Shown piece after piece: positions 37,976 through 49,529 of a stretch of DNA of 64,000 nucleotides (within the stretch, counting starts at the first letter, position 1; every line of letters begins with the position of its first letter). The position numbers and the translations under genes are program-made. The DNA is taken from the NCBI RefSeq assembly GCF_000512695.2, contig NZ_AZRW02000007.1:62001-126000 (forward strand), given 5' to 3'. Origin of the DNA: Pseudomonas sp. QTF5. GTDB lineage: Bacteria > Pseudomonadota > Gammaproteobacteria > Pseudomonadales > Pseudomonadaceae. The notes beneath the pieces were generated by a model that was given only the letters and a program-made list of their open reading frames with translations, was not told the DNA's origin and did not search any database.

Positions 37976-40504
37976 TTAGAGGCTGCGAGCAACCTGAACC
38001 TTCTCGAAGACTTCGATCTTGTCGCCGACTTTGACGTCGTTGTAGCTCTTCACGCCAATACCGCATTCCATGCCGGCACGTACTTCAGAAGCGTCATCCT
38101 TGAAGCGGCGCAGGGATTCCAGCTCGCCTTCGAAGATAACGATGTCTTCACGCAGTACACGGATTGGACGGTTACGGTGAACAACACCTTCGATAACCAT
38201 GCAACCGGCGATCGCGCCAAACTTCGGCGAACGGAACACGTCCCGCACTTCAGCGGTACCCAGGATGTTCTCGCGAACATCGCTGCCCAGCATACCGGTG
38301 AGGGCTTTCTTGACGTCTTCGATGATGTCGTAGATCACGTTGTAGTAACGCATATCCAGACCTTCCTGCTCGACGATCTTGCGAGCGCCAGCATCGGCAC
38401 GCACGTTGAAGCCAAACAGTACAGCGTTGGAGGCCAGTGCCAGGTTGGCGTCGGATTCGGTGATACCACCGACACCGCCACCGACGACACGCACTTGCAC
38501 TTCGTCGTTACCCAGGCCGTTCAAGGCACCGTTCAACGCTTCCAACGAACCACGGACGTCGGATTTGAGGACGATGTTGAGCGTCTTCTTCTCTGCCTGA
38601 CCCATGTTTTCGAAGATGTTTTCCAGCTTGCCGGCGTGAGCGCGAGCCAGTTTGACTTCGCGGAACTTGCCTTGACGGAACAGAGCCACTTCACGGGCTT
38701 TCTTCTCGTCCGACAGCACGCTCATCTCGTCGCCAGCGTCCGGGGTACCGTCCAGGCCGAGGATCTCGACAGGGATGGAAGGACCGGCTTCCTTGATTGG
38801 CTTGCCGTTCTCGTCGAGCATGGCACGTACGCGGCCATAGTTCGAACCGACCAGCACCATGTCGCCTTGGCGCAGGGTACCGTCTTGAACCAGAACGGTT
38901 GCAACCGGGCCACGACCTTTGTCGAGACGCGATTCAACCACAACGCCGCGGCCAGGAGCCGAAGGGGTCGCTTTCAGTTCCAGAACTTCAGCTTGCAGCA
39001 GAACAGCTTCGAGCAACTCGTCCACGCCAGTACCGACTTTCGCCGAAACCGATACGAACGGGGTGTCGCCGCCCCACTCTTCCGAAGTCACGCCGTGAAC
39101 CGACAGTTCGCTACGGATGCGATCGAGATCAGCGCCCGGCTTGTCGATTTTGTTCACTGCAACAACCAGCGGAACACCGGCAGCCTTGGCGTGCTGGACC
39201 GCTTCAATGGTCTGCGGCATTACGCCGTCGTCCGCTGCAACGACCAGGATCACGATGTCAGTCGCCTTGGCACCACGGGCACGCATTGCGGTAAACGCGG
39301 CGTGACCCGGAGTATCGAGGAAAGTGACCATGCCGCGATCAGTTTCAACGTGGTACGCACCGATGTGCTGGGTGATACCGCCGGCTTCGCCAGCAGCTAC
39401 CTTGGCACGACGGATATAGTCGAGCAGCGAGGTCTTACCGTGGTCGACGTGGCCCATTACGGTTACGACTGGCGCACGGGAGAACGTCTCACCTTCAAAC
39501 TTCAGGGACTCGGCCAGGGAATCTTCCAGGGCGGTGTCGCTGACCAGGGTCACTTTGTGGCCCAGTTCTTCGGCTACCAGTTGAGCAGTTTCCTGATCAA
39601 GCACCTGGTTGATGGTCGCTGGAGTACCCAGTTTGAACATGAACTTGATGATTTCAGCAGCCTTGACCGACATCTGATTGGCGAGATCGCCAACAGTGAT
39701 GGTCTCGCCGATCTGCACATCACGCACGACAGGGCCGGTTGGGCTCTGGAAACCGTGGGCGTTGCGTTTTTTCAGCTTGGCCTTGCCGCGACCACCACGA
39801 CGGAAGCCATCGCTTTCTTCGTCGGTAGTACGTGGCGCAACACGTGGAGCAGGCGCTTTTTCCTTGACCGACGCACGATGCGGAGCGTTTTTGCGCTCGC
39901 CATCGCCACTGCCACGACGATTGCTATCGTCGGCACGTGGTTTGTCCGGACGACGCTGTTCGTTCTGCTTGTTGCGAACATCGGCAGACGGCGCTGGTGC
40001 AGCAGCCACAACCGGCGCGCTTTCACGTACTGGCTCGGCAACTGCAGCAGGTGCTGCAACGGCGTCGTTAGTAGCGGATTGCGCAGCAGCAGGCTGGCGA
40101 CGCGCTGCTTCTTCGGCGCGACGCTTGGCTTCTTCTTCAGCCTTCTGACGTGCAGCATTTTCTACTGCGCGGCGTTCTTCCAGTTCGCGCTTGCGCTCGG
40201 CTTCGATTTCTTCCGGGCTGCGCTGTACGAAGACTTTCTTCTTGCGTACTTCAACGCTGATGCTTTTGCTGCCAGCAACACGCAGGGTGCTGGTGGTTTT
40301 GCGCTGCAATGTAATCTTGCGCGGTTCTTCCACTTTCGCCTTGTGGCTGCTCTTCAAGTGAGTCAGCAAAGACTGCTTCTCACTATCGCTCACACCTTCA
40401 TCGGCGGCGGTGTGCGGCAGACCTGCCTCACGCATCTGCTGCAACAGGCGCTCCACCGGTGTTTTGACCTCATCGGCCAGTTGTTTCACCGTGACTTGCG
40501 TCAT
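37976..40504 (-). CDS. infB: translation initiation factor IF-2
   Basis: The initiation GTPase that places fMet-tRNA on the 30S subunit; 842 residues. The N-terminal IF2_N region ([20 protein letters not shown]) is followed by a long charged, Ala/Arg/Glu-rich low-complexity section (about 60-230). The G domain has [17 protein letters not shown] and NKIDKPGAD, and domains II-IV come last. It lies 27 bases after nusA. The linker matches the pseudomonad type. It acts with the initiator tRNA encoded a few genes upstream. Confidence 0.98.
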   Translation of the reverse strand: MTQVTVKQLADEVKTPVERLLQQMREAGLPHTAADEGVSDSEKQSLLTHLKSSHKAKVEEPRKITLQRKTTSTLRVAGSKSISVEVRKKKVFVQRSPEEIEAERKRELEERRAVENAARQKAEEEAKRRAEEAARRQPAAAQSATNDAVAAPAAVAEPVRESAPVVAAAPAPSADVRNKQNEQRRPDKPRADDSNRRGSGDGERKNAPHRASVKEKAPAPRVAPRTTDEESDGFRRGGRGKAKLKKRNAHGFQSPTGPVVRDVQIGETITVGDLANQMSVKAAEIIKFMFKLGTPATINQVLDQETAQLVAEELGHKVTLVSDTALEDSLAESLKFEGETFSRAPVVTVMGHVDHGKTSLLDYIRRAKVAAGEAGGITQHIGAYHVETDRGMVTFLDTPGHAAFTAMRARGAKATDIVILVVAADDGVMPQTIEAVQHAKAAGVPLVVAVNKIDKPGADLDRIRSELSVHGVTSEEWGGDTPFVSVSAKVGTGVDELLEAVLLQAEVLELKATPSAPGRGVVVESRLDKGRGPVATVLVQDGTLRQGDMVLVGSNYGRVRAMLDENGKPIKEAGPSIPVEILGLDGTPDAGDEMSVLSDEKKAREVALFRQGKFREVKLARAHAGKLENIFENMGQAEKKTLNIVLKSDVRGSLEALNGALNGLGNDEVQVRVVGGGVGGITESDANLALASNAVLFGFNVRADAGARKIVEQEGLDMRYYNVIYDIIEDVKKALTGMLGSDVRENILGTAEVRDVFRSPKFGAIAGCMVIEGVVHRNRPIRVLREDIVIFEGELESLRRFKDDASEVRAGMECGIGVKSYNDVKVGDKIEVFEKVQVARSL

Positions 40505-40531
40505 GCACTTCTCTCCTCAGGCCGCGCCTAA

Positions 40532-42013
40532 TTACTCGAACCAATGGGCTCGGGCGGCCATGATCAACTTGCCGGCACGATCATCGTCAATGCCGTCGAT
40601 GTCGAGCAGATCGTCAATAGACTGCTCGGCCAGGTCTTCGCGGGTAATTACGCCGCGCACCGCCAGTTCCATCGCCAAATCCTTGTCCATACCCTCAAGC
40701 GAGAGCAGGTCTTCGGCCGGATGGGCGTCTGCCAGCTTTTCCTCAGTAGCGATGGCTTTGGTCAACAAACGATCCTTGGCGCGAGCGCGAAGCTCGTTGA
40801 CGGTTTCTTCGTCAAAGCCGTCTATGTTGAGCATTTCTTCCAACGGTACGTAGGCAATCTCTTCCAGGCTGGTGAAGCCTTCATCTACCAGCACCTGTGC
40901 CAGGTCTTCGTCGACTTCCAGCTCGTCGATGAAGTTGCGCAGGATGTCGCCGGTTTCTGCTTGCTGCTTAGCCTGGATGTCCGATTCGGTCATCACGTTC
41001 AGGGTCCAGCCAGTCAACTGGCTAGCCAGACGCACGTTCTGACCACCGCGACCGATGGCCTGAGCCAGATTGTCTGCGCCAACGGCGATGTCCATTGCAT
41101 GGGCATCTTCGTCAACGATAATTGCCGCCACTTCAGCCGGCGACATTGCATTGATCACGAACTGCGCCGGATTATCGTCCCACAGGACGATGTCCACACG
41201 CTCACCGCCCAACTCGCCGGACACTGCCTGGACGCGCGAACCGCGCATACCGATGCAAGCGCCTTGCGGGTCAATGCGTTTGTCCTTGGAGCGGACCGCG
41301 ATCTTGGCGCGCGAACCCGGGTCGCGGGACGCAGCCATTACTTCGATCAGGCCTTCAGCGATTTCCGGCACTTCGATGCGGAACAACTCGATCAGCATTT
41401 CCGGCGCGGTACGCGACAGGATCAGCTGAGGGCCGCGGTTCTCGGTGCGGATTTCCTTGAGCAGCGCACGCAGACGCACGCCAACCCGGAAGGTTTCGCG
41501 AGAAATGATGTCTTCACGGGCCAGCAACGCTTCAGCGTTATTGCCCAGATCGACGATCACGTTGTCGCGGGTGACTTTCTTCACGGTGCCGGAGATGATT
41601 TCCCCCAGGCGCTCGCGATAGGCGTCAACGACTTGAGCACGCTCGGCTTCGCGAACTTTCTGCACGATGACTTGCTTGGCAGTCTGTGCAGCAATGCGGC
41701 CGAACTCGATGGACTCGATCTTTTCTTCGACAACGTCACCGACCTTGGCACCAGGATGCGTTTCTGCAACCTTGCTCGGCCAGGTTTCGATGGCCGGATC
41801 GTCCAGATCTGCTTCTTCGACGACCGTCCAGCGACGGAATGTCTCGTAAGCACCGGTGTGGCGATTGATTTCCACACGCAGATCGACTTCGTCCTCAAAA
41901 CGCTTTTTGGTAGCAGTGGCCAGAGCCAGCTCCAGCGCTTCAAAAATTACGTTTGCCGGTACGCCCTTTTCATTGGATACCGACTCAACAACCAGCAGTA
42001 CTTCTTTGCTCAT
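40532..42013 (-). CDS. nusA: transcription termination/antitermination protein NusA
   Basis: An RNA-polymerase-binding elongation factor, 493 residues. It has an N-terminal domain ([16 protein letters not shown]), an S1 domain ([18 protein letters not shown]), two KH domains ([14 protein letters not shown] and [15 protein letters not shown]) and two C-terminal acidic repeats. I chose ATG 42013 (MSKEVLL), the family start; seven extra codons upstream are not conserved. It lies 47 bases after rimP. In E. coli it autoregulates this operon through the leader terminators, and terminators are also present here upstream of rimP. Confidence 0.98.
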   Translation of the reverse strand: MSKEVLLVVESVSNEKGVPANVIFEALELALATATKKRFEDEVDLRVEINRHTGAYETFRRWTVVEEADLDDPAIETWPSKVAETHPGAKVGDVVEEKIESIEFGRIAAQTAKQVIVQKVREAERAQVVDAYRERLGEIISGTVKKVTRDNVIVDLGNNAEALLAREDIISRETFRVGVRLRALLKEIRTENRGPQLILSRTAPEMLIELFRIEVPEIAEGLIEVMAASRDPGSRAKIAVRSKDKRIDPQGACIGMRGSRVQAVSGELGGERVDIVLWDDNPAQFVINAMSPAEVAAIIVDEDAHAMDIAVGADNLAQAIGRGGQNVRLASQLTGWTLNVMTESDIQAKQQAETGDILRNFIDELEVDEDLAQVLVDEGFTSLEEIAYVPLEEMLNIDGFDEETVNELRARAKDRLLTKAIATEEKLADAHPAEDLLSLEGMDKDLAMELAVRGVITREDLAEQSIDDLLDIDGIDDDRAGKLIMAARAHWFE

Positions 42014-42060
42014 CGTACGCCTCGCCTTTCGCAAGCCATTGGATCCGCGGGATCCGCGTC

Positions 42061-42519
42061 TCAGTCAAAACTGGGAATAATGTTGGCCTTGTCGATCATA
42101 TCGATCGGCAACAGGAACTCATGGTCTTCAACCTGCACCACGACGTCCTGCTCTTCTACACCGCGCAGAAGGCCCTGAAAGTTGCGCCGACCTTCAAAAG
42201 GCGAGCGCAGCTTGATCTTCACTTGTTCACCGGCAAATTTTGCAAACTGCTCAATAGTGAACAGTGGGCGTTCCATGCCAGGCGAGGAAACTTCAAGGGT
42301 GTATTCAACGGCGATCGGATCTTCAACATCCAATACACCGCTGATCTGACGGCTGACGATGGCACAATCGTCCACCAGCACGCCGCCCTCTTTATCAATA
42401 TAAACGCGCAACATTGAGTGGCGACCTTGAGCCGAAAACTCAATACCCCAGCATTCATAGCCTAGGGCCACGACCACCGGGGCCAGCAAGGCCTGCAACT
42501 CTTCTAGCTTGCTCGACAC
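42061..42519 (-). CDS. rimP: ribosome maturation factor RimP
   Basis: A 152-residue 30S maturation factor. It has an N-terminal alpha/beta domain ([39 protein letters not shown]) and a C-terminal small beta-barrel ([17 protein letters not shown]). I chose GTG 42519 ([11 protein letters not shown]), with agggggt about 7 bases upstream. Other in-frame starts would add a stretch encoded by the leader terminator. It is first in the rimP-nusA-infB cluster. Confidence 0.95.
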   Translation of the reverse strand: MSSKLEELQALLAPVVVALGYECWGIEFSAQGRHSMLRVYIDKEGGVLVDDCAIVSRQISGVLDVEDPIAVEYTLEVSSPGMERPLFTIEQFAKFAGEQVKIKLRSPFEGRRNFQGLLRGVEEQDVVVQVEDHEFLLPIDMIDKANIIPSFD

Positions 42520-42558
42520 CTGAACCCCCTCGTGCATGTATGTGCATGCTGTGCAAAA

Positions 42559-42582
42559 TAAAAAAATGGGCGAAACGCCCAT
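42559..42582 (-). terminator. terminator in the rimP leader
   Basis: Perfect stem atgggcg / cgcccat with a three-base loop, followed on the minus strand by seven T and more T/A. It sits about 40 bases before the rimP start, so transcripts coming from tRNA-fMet must pass through it. Confidence 0.85.
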
Positions 42583-42588
42583 CCTTGA

Positions 42589-42610
42589 AACGCCGTTGAA
42601 CAGCGGCGTT
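42589..42610 (-). promoter_or_regulatory. hairpin between the two rimP leader terminators
   Basis: Stem aacgccg / cggcgtt (7 bp) with an eight-base loop and no T-run. It lies between the two terminators at 42559 and 42627. Confidence 0.5.
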
Positions 42611-42626
42611 GAAAGTGTCCAGCTAA

Positions 42627-42650
42627 CAAAAAGCCCCTGAAAAGGGGCTC
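42627..42650 (-). terminator. terminator directly after tRNA-fMet
   Basis: Stem agcccc / ggggct with a T-run on the minus strand, a few bases after the tRNA 3' end. Confidence 0.85.
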
Positions 42651-42657
42651 CTTAAAC

Positions 42658-42734
<77 letters not shown>

Positions 42735-42750
42735 ACAAAGCTGGGGCGGA

Positions 42751-42779
42751 AGTATACGACCGATCCCTGACAGGGTCAA
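42751..42779 (-). promoter_or_regulatory. sigma70 promoter of tRNA-fMet
   Basis: Minus-strand ttgacc and tatact are spaced by exactly 17 bases, ending 16 bases before the mature tRNA. It could also drive rimP-nusA-infB through the leader terminators. Confidence 0.8.
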
Positions 42780-42796
42780 TGTAACCTTCCACCTAC

Positions 42797-42820
42797 AAGA
42801 AAGCCCGCAACAGCGGGCTC
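42797..42820 (-). terminator. terminator after tRNA-Leu
   Basis: Stem agcccgc / gcgggct with a four-base loop and a short T-rich tail (ttctt) on the minus strand, about 10 bases past the tRNA. Confidence 0.75.
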
Positions 42821-42830
42821 TCCTGATAAT

Positions 42831-42916
42831 TGGTACCGAGAAGGGGACTCGAACCCCTACACCCTATGGGCACAACCACCTCAAGGTTGCGTGTCTACCA
42901 ATTCCACCACCTCGGC
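42831..42916 (-). tRNA. tRNA-Leu (anticodon GAG)
   Basis: An 86-base class II tRNA with a long variable arm and encoded CCA. Acceptor gccgagg pairs with tctcggt through its terminal wobble, the anticodon loop is ttgaggt (GAG, reads CTC/CTT) and the T-loop ggttcgagtcc is present. It starts 22 bases after secG and is probably processed from the tpiA-secG transcript. Confidence 0.95.
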
Positions 42917-42938
42917 AATACTACGTTTGAAACCCTTC

Positions 42939-43322
42939 TTACTTCTGCTCTTGAGCTGGAGGCACGTCAGTCGCTGGAGTAGCCGACTTTTGCTCTTGAA
43001 GCACCGGGACATCATCAGAAGCCGGTTGTTGCTTTGGAACTTCCAACACTGCTGGATTTGGCAAACCTACTTGAGTCAGCTCATGAGCCTTCTCTTTAGC
43101 AAAGTAACCTAACCCTAAGCTGGTTATGAAGAAACCGGCGGCAAGTATAGCAGTAAACTTACTAAGAAAGGTAGAGGAACCTTGGCTTCCGAACACAGTA
43201 TTTGAAGCACCTGCTCCGAAAGACGCGCCAGCATCCGCACCTTTACCCTGCTGCAGCAAAACCAGAGCAACTACGCCCAATGCACCCAGCAGATGAAAAA
43301 CGACTACGACTGTTTCCAGCAT
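42939..43322 (-). CDS. secG: protein-export membrane protein SecG
   Basis: The small SecYEG translocon subunit, 127 residues. It has two membrane helices ([19 protein letters not shown]; about 54-74 [19 protein letters not shown]) joined by the conserved loop [18 protein letters not shown] Pro/Gln-rich C-terminal tail follows ([18 protein letters not shown]), typical of Pseudomonas. It starts at ATG 43322, 4 bases after the tpiA stop. Confidence 0.95.
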   Translation of the reverse strand: MLETVVVVFHLLGALGVVALVLLQQGKGADAGASFGAGASNTVFGSQGSSTFLSKFTAILAAGFFITSLGLGYFAKEKAHELTQVGLPNPAVLEVPKQQPASDDVPVLQEQKSATPATDVPPAQEQK

Positions 43323-43326
43323 TTTT

Positions 43327-44082
43327 TCAGTTTCCCGCGGCGCGACAAATCGCACCGAACTCATCTGCATTCAGGGAAGCCCCACCAATGAGCCCCCCAT
43401 CGATATCCGGCATGCCGAACAGTTCGACCGCATTGGCCGCCTTCACGCTGCCGCCGTATAGAAGCCGCACACCTCGTGCAACCTCAGAATTTTCTGCCGC
43501 CAACTGAGCGCGAATGGCTGCATGCACATCCTGCGCCTGTTGCGGCGAAGCAGTCAGCCCGGTGCCAATGGCCCAGACCGGCTCGTAAGCGATTACTGCC
43601 TTTGCAAAGACGCCTACACCCAGCTCCTCGATGATACTGCCCAGCTGACGCCCGACAACCTCAAGAGTTTTCCCGGCTTCGCGCTCTTCGAGGGTCTCCC
43701 CTACGCACAACACCGGAATCAAGCCACATGCCTGCGCCGCTGCGAACTTGCGAATCAGCATTCCATCCTGCTCGCCCATTATCTGGCGGCGCTCGGAGTG
43801 CCCGACAAGCACCAGGGAACAACCTGCATCCACCAACTGACTCGGCGCAATTTCACCGGTCAATGCACCTTGCATAGATTCCACTGCAGAATTCTGCGCG
43901 CCGACCGAAACCGACTTGCCTTTCAAGCCATCAATCACTTGACTGATATGCAAGCAAGGCGGGAATACCGCGACATCAACACCGCTCGGCAAGGCCAGAT
44001 GACTAAGGCCGTTGATCAGCTCAGCGACGCTGGCGCGGGTACCGTGCATCTTCCAGTTACCAGCTACCATAGGGCGACGCAT
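43327..44082 (-). CDS. tpiA: triose-phosphate isomerase
   Basis: Interconverts dihydroxyacetone phosphate and glyceraldehyde-3-phosphate; 251 residues, a TIM barrel. It has GNWKMHG (catalytic Lys), VGHSERR (catalytic His), [11 protein letters not shown] (catalytic Glu) and [10 protein letters not shown] (phosphate-binding). It is part of the rlmE-ftsH-folP-glmM-tpiA-secG run, 66 bases after glmM. Intact. Confidence 0.98.
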   Translation of the reverse strand: MRRPMVAGNWKMHGTRASVAELINGLSHLALPSGVDVAVFPPCLHISQVIDGLKGKSVSVGAQNSAVESMQGALTGEIAPSQLVDAGCSLVLVGHSERRQIMGEQDGMLIRKFAAAQACGLIPVLCVGETLEEREAGKTLEVVGRQLGSIIEELGVGVFAKAVIAYEPVWAIGTGLTASPQQAQDVHAAIRAQLAAENSEVARGVRLLYGGSVKAANAVELFGMPDIDGGLIGGASLNADEFGAICRAAGN

Positions 44083-44148
44083 GCTGTACCTCGTCGGTCA
44101 AAGTGGGCGCAGATGTTACCCAACACAATCATGGCTGGCAAGCCGAAA

Positions 44149-45486
44149 TCAGACAGAAACTTCAGTTACCAGCTTTGCCAGCTCTTCGGCGTAACCGCGA
44201 ACCTGCGTTTCGTCCTCGCCCTCGACCATGACCCGCACCAGCGGCTCTGTCCCGGACTTGCGCAACAACACGCGCCCACGACCAGCCATCGCCTGAGTAA
44301 CACGGTCGCGGGCCTCCTTGACGGTCGGATGCTCGAGTGGATTCGCACCACCGCCAAACCGGACATTGATCAACACCTGAGGGCACTTGCGCAGCGCCTG
44401 ACGGGACTGAGCCAAGCCTTCTGTGCGTCTCTTTAGAGCCATCAACACCTGCAGCGCAGCAATGATCGCATCACCAGTGGTGGTATGACTGAAGCAGACA
44501 ATGTGCCCCGAGTTCTCCCCACCCACCTGCCAATCGCGCTCCAGCAACTCGGAGATCACGTAACGGTCGCCAACGTTAGCCCGCACAAAAGGAATCGCCA
44601 GATCCGCCAGGGCCAATTCCAGCCCCAGGTTACTCATCAGCGTACCGACCACGCCGCCCTGCAACTTGCCGCGCTCTTGCAGATCGCGAGCAATGATGAA
44701 CAACAACTCGTCGCCGTCGACGACAGCACCAGTGTGATCAACCATCTGGACCCGATCACCATCACCGTCAAAGGCGATACCCAAATCGGCCTGCTCGGCC
44801 AATACGGCAGCTTGCAGCGGCTCCATATGGGTCGAACCGCAATTCTCATTGATGTTCAGGCCATTAGGATGAGCAGAAAGCACAACGACATCGGCCCCCA
44901 ACTCACGGAACACACTAGGCGCCACTTTATAGGTCGCACCGTGGGCACAGTCGATCACGATCTTCAGCCCAGCGAAACTGGTGCCGGTCGGAACGCTGCT
45001 CTTGCAGAATTCGATATAACGACCCGAGGCGTCGTTGATTCGCGATACCTTGCCGATTTTGCTCGATTCAACCACGGTCATCGGGGTATCGAGCAACTCT
45101 TCGATCATCAACTCAACTTCATCCGGAAGCTTGGTGCCCTTCCCGGAGAAAAATTTGATGCCGTTGTCGTCATGAGGGTTGTGCGAAGCGCTGATCACGA
45201 TGCCGGCTTCGGCATGAAAGGTACGTGTCAGATAGGCGATGGCCGGCGTCGGCATCGGCCCCAGGAGCATCACATCAGCACCTGCCGAGGTCAGCCCAGC
45301 CTCAAGCGCCGACTCGAACATGTAACCGGAGATCCGGGTGTCCTTGCCCACCAGCACCTTGCAGGCACCCATGCTGCGAAATGCCATGCCTGCTGCCCAG
45401 CCAAGCTTGAGCATGAAATCAGGAGTTATCGGGTATTGACCGACCCGACCACGAATGCCGTCGGTGCCAAAGTATTTTTTACTCAT
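44149..45486 (-). CDS. glmM: phosphoglucosamine mutase
   Basis: Converts glucosamine-6-phosphate to glucosamine-1-phosphate for peptidoglycan and LPS precursors; 445 residues. Phosphoserine Ser101 is in [12 protein letters not shown], the metal loop is DGDGDRVQ, the sugar-binding loop is GGENSGHI and the phosphate-binding C-terminus is [17 protein letters not shown]. It lies 16 bases after folP, the same folP-glmM pairing seen in E. coli. Full length. Confidence 0.98.
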   Translation of the reverse strand: MSKKYFGTDGIRGRVGQYPITPDFMLKLGWAAGMAFRSMGACKVLVGKDTRISGYMFESALEAGLTSAGADVMLLGPMPTPAIAYLTRTFHAEAGIVISASHNPHDDNGIKFFSGKGTKLPDEVELMIEELLDTPMTVVESSKIGKVSRINDASGRYIEFCKSSVPTGTSFAGLKIVIDCAHGATYKVAPSVFRELGADVVVLSAHPNGLNINENCGSTHMEPLQAAVLAEQADLGIAFDGDGDRVQMVDHTGAVVDGDELLFIIARDLQERGKLQGGVVGTLMSNLGLELALADLAIPFVRANVGDRYVISELLERDWQVGGENSGHIVCFSHTTTGDAIIAALQVLMALKRRTEGLAQSRQALRKCPQVLINVRFGGGANPLEHPTVKEARDRVTQAMAGRGRVLLRKSGTEPLVRVMVEGEDETQVRGYAEELAKLVTEVSV

Positions 45487-45502
45487 AAGTACTCCATCAT
45501 TC

Positions 45503-46354
45503 TTATTCGGCTGATTCTACTGCGGCAATCATTCGCACTACGTCGACCGTTTCAGCCACATCATGGACGCGCAATATACGCGCCCCCTTGACCGAAGCCA
45601 GTGCCGCGAGCGCCAAACCACCATGCAGGCGCTCTCCCACCGGCCGATTCAAGGCCTGCCCGATCATGCTCTTTCGCGAAACCCCGACCAACAGGGGTCG
45701 TCCCAAGACATGCAAGGCTTCCATATGCTTAAACAAGCTCAGGTTGTGCTGCAAGGTTTTCGCGAAGCCGAAGCCCGGATCGAGAATAATCCGCTCAGCG
45801 GGAATGCCCACCGACGCGCATTGAACCATGCGTTCAGCGAGAAACTCGCCGACCTCTTTAGTTACATTCTGGTACTGCGGATTGTCCTGCATGTCGCCCG
45901 GCTCACCGAGCATATGCATCAGACACACCGGCAAACCGGTGGCCGCCGCCGCATCCAGGGCGCCATCTCGACGCAACGAACGCACATCATTGATCAAACC
46001 CGCCCCCAGCCTCGCGGTTTCACGCATGACCGCCGGTGTGGAGGTATCGACCGAGATAATCACATCGAGTTCACGACTGATACGCTCAACGATAGGCGCT
46101 ACACGCTCGAGCTCTTCAAGCGGCGAAACCGCCCTGGCACCGGGCCGGGTCGATTCGCCACCAACGTCGATCAGCGTTGCGCCAGCCGCCACCATCGCCT
46201 CGGCGTGGCGCAGCGCCGCATCCAGCTGGCTGAATTGGCCGCCATCGGAAAAGGAGTCGGGAGTGACATTGAGAATGCCCATGACATGCGTCTGGGCCAA
46301 ATCAAGAACCCGGTTGCCGCAAGGCAACCGGGTCGAGGACTGAACAGAAGTCAT
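45503..46354 (-). CDS. folP: dihydropteroate synthase
   Basis: The folate-pathway enzyme that joins p-aminobenzoate to the pterin pyrophosphate, and the target of sulfonamides; 283 residues. It has the [16 protein letters not shown] and [11 protein letters not shown] signatures, [20 protein letters not shown] and a C-terminal [10 protein letters not shown]. It starts 8 bases after ftsH. This is the normal chromosomal form, with no sign of an acquired sul gene. Confidence 0.97.
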   Translation of the reverse strand: MTSVQSSTRLPCGNRVLDLAQTHVMGILNVTPDSFSDGGQFSQLDAALRHAEAMVAAGATLIDVGGESTRPGARAVSPLEELERVAPIVERISRELDVIISVDTSTPAVMRETARLGAGLINDVRSLRRDGALDAAAATGLPVCLMHMLGEPGDMQDNPQYQNVTKEVGEFLAERMVQCASVGIPAERIILDPGFGFAKTLQHNLSLFKHMEALHVLGRPLLVGVSRKSMIGQALNRPVGERLHGGLALAALASVKGARILRVHDVAETVDVVRMIAAVESAE

Positions 46355-46362
46355 TTCAAACC

Positions 46363-48282
46363 TTATACATCAGCAGCCGGGCCACCGATTGGTGTTTCCG
46401 GACGCCCATCCTGCACCGCCGGAGGCGTACCAGAAGTATCACTTCCGCCAGACCAGTCGCGAGGTTCGCGAGGCGCACGCCCTGCCATGATGTCATCGAT
46501 CTGATCAGCATCGATCGTCTCGTACTTCATCAAGGCATCCGCCATGGCGTCAAGCTTGTCACGGTTATCCGTGAGGATCTGTTTGGCCGTGCCGTAGCAC
46601 TGGTCAATGATGCTGCGCACTTCGGAATCGATCAGCTTGGCTGTCTCGCCGGAGAAGCTGGCATGTTGACCACCGCCGCCACGACCAAGGAACACTTCGC
46701 CCTCTTCTTCGGCGTACATCAACGGACCAAGTTTTTCCGACAGACCCCACTTGGTCACCATGTTTCGTGCAATCTGGCTGGCACGCATGATGTCGTTGGA
46801 TGCACCGGTGGTGACACCATCGAAGCCCAGGGTCATCTCTTCAGCGATACGACCGCCGTACAGCGAGCAGATCTGACTGATCAGCGCACGCTTGGACAGG
46901 CTATAGCGATCTTCTTCCGGCAGAAACATGGTCACACCGAGAGCGCGACCGCGCGGGATGATCGACACTTTGTAGACCGGATCATGCTCAGGCACGACGC
47001 GACCGACAATAGCGTGGCCAGCTTCGTGATAAGCAGTGTTCTGCTTCTCTTTCTCGGACATGACCATGGATTTGCGCTCGGCACCCATCATGATCTTGTC
47101 TTTGGCCAACTCGAACTCTTTCATCTCGACGATGCGCTTGCCAGCACGAGCCGCGAACAACGACGCTTCGTTCACCAGGTTGGCCAGGTCGGCACCGGAG
47201 AAACCAGGAGTACCACGTGCGATCACGGCCGGAGCGACGTCGTCACCCATTGGCACTTTGCGCATGTGGACTTTGAGAATTTGCTCGCGACCACGGATAT
47301 CCGGCAGACCGACCACGACCTGACGGTCGAAACGGCCCGGGCGCAGCAATGCAGGGTCCAGCACGTCGGGACGGTTGGTCGCTGCGATGACGATGATGCC
47401 GTCATTCATTTCGAAGCCGTCCATCTCTACCAGCAACTGGTTGAGTGTCTGTTCGCGCTCGTCATGACCGCCGCCCATGCCGGCACCACGGTGGCGACCG
47501 ACGGCGTCGATTTCATCGATGAAGATGATGCATGGCGCGTGTTTCTTCGCCTGCTCGAACATGTCACGAACACGACTGGCACCGACACCGACGAACATTT
47601 CGACGAAATCGGAACCGGAAATGGTGAAGAACGGCACTTTGGCTTCGCCGGCAATCGCCTTGGCAATCAAGGTTTTACCAGTACCAGGAGGACCGACCAT
47701 CAGCACGCCACGAGGAATGCGACCGCCCAAACGCTGGAACTTGCCCGGATCACGCAGGAATTCGACCAGCTCGCCAACTTCCTCCTTGGCTTCGTCGCAA
47801 CCGGCAACGTCAGCCAAAGTGGTTTTCACCTGATCTTCGGAGAGCAGGCGCGCCTTGCTCTTGCCGAAGCTCATCGGCCCACCCTTGCCACCGGCACCAC
47901 CCTGCATCTGCCGCATGAAGAACATGAAGACAGCGATGATCACCAAGATCGGGAAGCTTGCGACCAGGAGTTGAGTCCAGATGCTTTGCTGCTCAGGCTG
48001 CTTGCCTTCAACTACCACGTGGTTATCCACGAGGTCGCCGATCAGGCCATTGTCCTGGATTGCCGGACGAATGGTCTTAAAGCTGTCGCCATCGTTGCGC
48101 TTGCCGGTAATCACGTAGCCATCAACCGCTACGCGCTCGACCTTGCCATCCTTGACCTGCTGGATGAAGTCGGAATAGTTGAGGGTCTGCGGCTCGTTAG
48201 GGCTGGAGAAGTTGTTCATCACCGTCACCAGGACAGCCGCGATGATCAACCACAGGATCAGATTCTTTGCCATATCGTTCAA
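46363..48282 (-). CDS. ftsH: ATP-dependent zinc metalloprotease FtsH
   Basis: A membrane-anchored AAA+ protease, 639 residues, that degrades damaged membrane proteins and short-lived regulators. It has an N-terminal helix at about 7-22, a periplasmic loop, a second helix at about 103-123, Walker A GPPGTGKT (197-204), Walker B and SRH, and the zinc motif HEAGH (419-423). I chose TTG 48282 because gagggt lies 7 bases upstream; ATG 48273 is the alternative and would be too far from it. The C-terminus is Pro/Gly-rich and variable. Confidence 0.96.
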   Translation of the reverse strand: MNDMAKNLILWLIIAAVLVTVMNNFSSPNEPQTLNYSDFIQQVKDGKVERVAVDGYVITGKRNDGDSFKTIRPAIQDNGLIGDLVDNHVVVEGKQPEQQSIWTQLLVASFPILVIIAVFMFFMRQMQGGAGGKGGPMSFGKSKARLLSEDQVKTTLADVAGCDEAKEEVGELVEFLRDPGKFQRLGGRIPRGVLMVGPPGTGKTLIAKAIAGEAKVPFFTISGSDFVEMFVGVGASRVRDMFEQAKKHAPCIIFIDEIDAVGRHRGAGMGGGHDEREQTLNQLLVEMDGFEMNDGIIVIAATNRPDVLDPALLRPGRFDRQVVVGLPDIRGREQILKVHMRKVPMGDDVAPAVIARGTPGFSGADLANLVNEASLFAARAGKRIVEMKEFELAKDKIMMGAERKSMVMSEKEKQNTAYHEAGHAIVGRVVPEHDPVYKVSIIPRGRALGVTMFLPEEDRYSLSKRALISQICSLYGGRIAEEMTLGFDGVTTGASNDIMRASQIARNMVTKWGLSEKLGPLMYAEEEGEVFLGRGGGGQHASFSGETAKLIDSEVRSIIDQCYGTAKQILTDNRDKLDAMADALMKYETIDADQIDDIMAGRAPREPRDWSGGSDTSGTPPAVQDGRPETPIGGPAADV

Positions 48283-48473
48283 TTAACTACCCTCTGAAGC
48301 AAGCTCCGCTAATGGCGCGTGCTTCGCATGATATTCACCGGCCTAACTTACTACATTACCTACGGCTCTGGCAGGCGCCGTCTGTAACCCTTTGTGAAAC
48401 ACTTTCTACACAGTATTCGCTAATGCTCGCGGGACGAAATACGAAAAACCTATCGCCCCGGTCGAAAAACCTC

Positions 48474-49106
48474 TTATTCCTCACTGCGGCCGCGGAAACC
48501 ACGGCCCAGCAAGTACTGCTCACGGGAGCGATCGCGCGACGATTTCGGCTTGCGCGTCGTCACCTTCTCGAACTGCTTGCGCACGCTCTTGTGGTATTCG
48601 TCGAAACCTTCACCCTGGAAGACCTTGATCAAAAAATCACCACCTGGCTTCAACACCCGAGTCGCAAGATCCAGTGCCAACTCGCACAGGAACATCGATC
48701 GCGGCATATCAACAGACGCCAATCCACTCATATTGGGGGCCATATCGGAAATCACAAGGTCCACCTCGTTTTTTCCGACCGCTTCAAGGATCTGCGCCAG
48801 TACCGCGTCCTCGGTGAAGTCGCCCTGAATGAAGGTCACATCCGGGATGCTGTCCATTTCCAGAATGTCGGAAGCGATCAGCGTGCCTTGCCCACCAATC
48901 AGACGACTGGTCACCTGGGACCAGCCACCCGGGGCGGCGCCCAAGTCGATCACGCTCATGCCTGGACGGATCAAACGATCCCTTTCCTGAATCTCCAGCA
49001 GTTTGTAGCTGGCACGGGAGCGATACCCGTCTTTTTGCGCCATTTTCACGAATGGGTCGTTGAAATGCTCTTGGAGCCATTTAAGACTTGTCTTGGAACG
49101 GGCCAC
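48474..49106 (-). CDS. rlmE: 23S rRNA (uridine-2552-2'-O)-methyltransferase
   Basis: The FtsJ/RrmJ heat-shock methyltransferase of 50S maturation, 210 residues. It has the SAM-binding [14 protein letters not shown], and catalytic Lys in YRSRASYKL, Asp in VISDMAPN and Lys in FLIKVFQG, with a basic C-terminus ([16 protein letters not shown]). It precedes ftsH with a 191-base gap, wider than in E. coli, and is divergent from yhbY. Confidence 0.97.
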   Translation of the reverse strand: MARSKTSLKWLQEHFNDPFVKMAQKDGYRSRASYKLLEIQERDRLIRPGMSVIDLGAAPGGWSQVTSRLIGGQGTLIASDILEMDSIPDVTFIQGDFTEDAVLAQILEAVGKNEVDLVISDMAPNMSGLASVDMPRSMFLCELALDLATRVLKPGGDFLIKVFQGEGFDEYHKSVRKQFEKVTTRKPKSSRDRSREQYLLGRGFRGRSEE

Positions 49107-49211
49107 GGGCCACCTCGAAAATAAAACGGGTCGTGATTAACTGGGCGGTCCCGGACTCGCTCGGGTAAACTGGCCGCCGCTTTTTACAAGATCAGACGCA
49201 GGGGTCAGATT

Positions 49212-49520
49212 ATGCCGCTCACTCAAGAGCAGAAGAAACAGTACAAATCCATTGGCCACCATCTGAAACCAGTTTTGATTGTGGCTGACAACGGTTTGAC
49301 TGAAGGTGTGTTAGCCGAACTTGAACGCGCGTTGGCGGATCACGAGCTGATCAAAATCAAGCTCAACATCCTCGATCGCGAATCGCGCCTGGCAGCCATT
49401 GCAGAACTCTGCAAGGCCGGCAAAGCCGATCTGGTTCAGGTCATCGGCAAGATGGCACTGATTTACCGCAAGAACTTCAGCGTCAACAAGCAGCTGTCGA
49501 ACGTCCATCGCTTCAAGTGA
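49212..49520 (+). CDS. yhbY: CRM-domain ribosome assembly protein YhbY
   Basis: A 102-residue protein with a single CRM (CRS1-YhbY) RNA-binding domain. It has LTQEQKKQYKSIGHHLKPV, the GxxG-like loop region VADNGLTEGVLAEL, HELIKIKL and VIGKMALIYRKN. It associates with pre-50S particles. It is divergent from rlmE, another 50S maturation gene, as in E. coli. Start ATG 49212; an aggggtc sequence about 7 bases upstream can serve as ribosome-binding site. Confidence 0.95.
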   Translation: MPLTQEQKKQYKSIGHHLKPVLIVADNGLTEGVLAELERALADHELIKIKLNILDRESRLAAIAELCKAGKADLVQVIGKMALIYRKNFSVNKQLSNVHRFK

Positions 49521-49529
49521 TGACAAGGG

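Noticed and set aside
37940..40531. 863-codon frame opposite infB
   Set aside because: Mirror of infB, biased composition, no domains.
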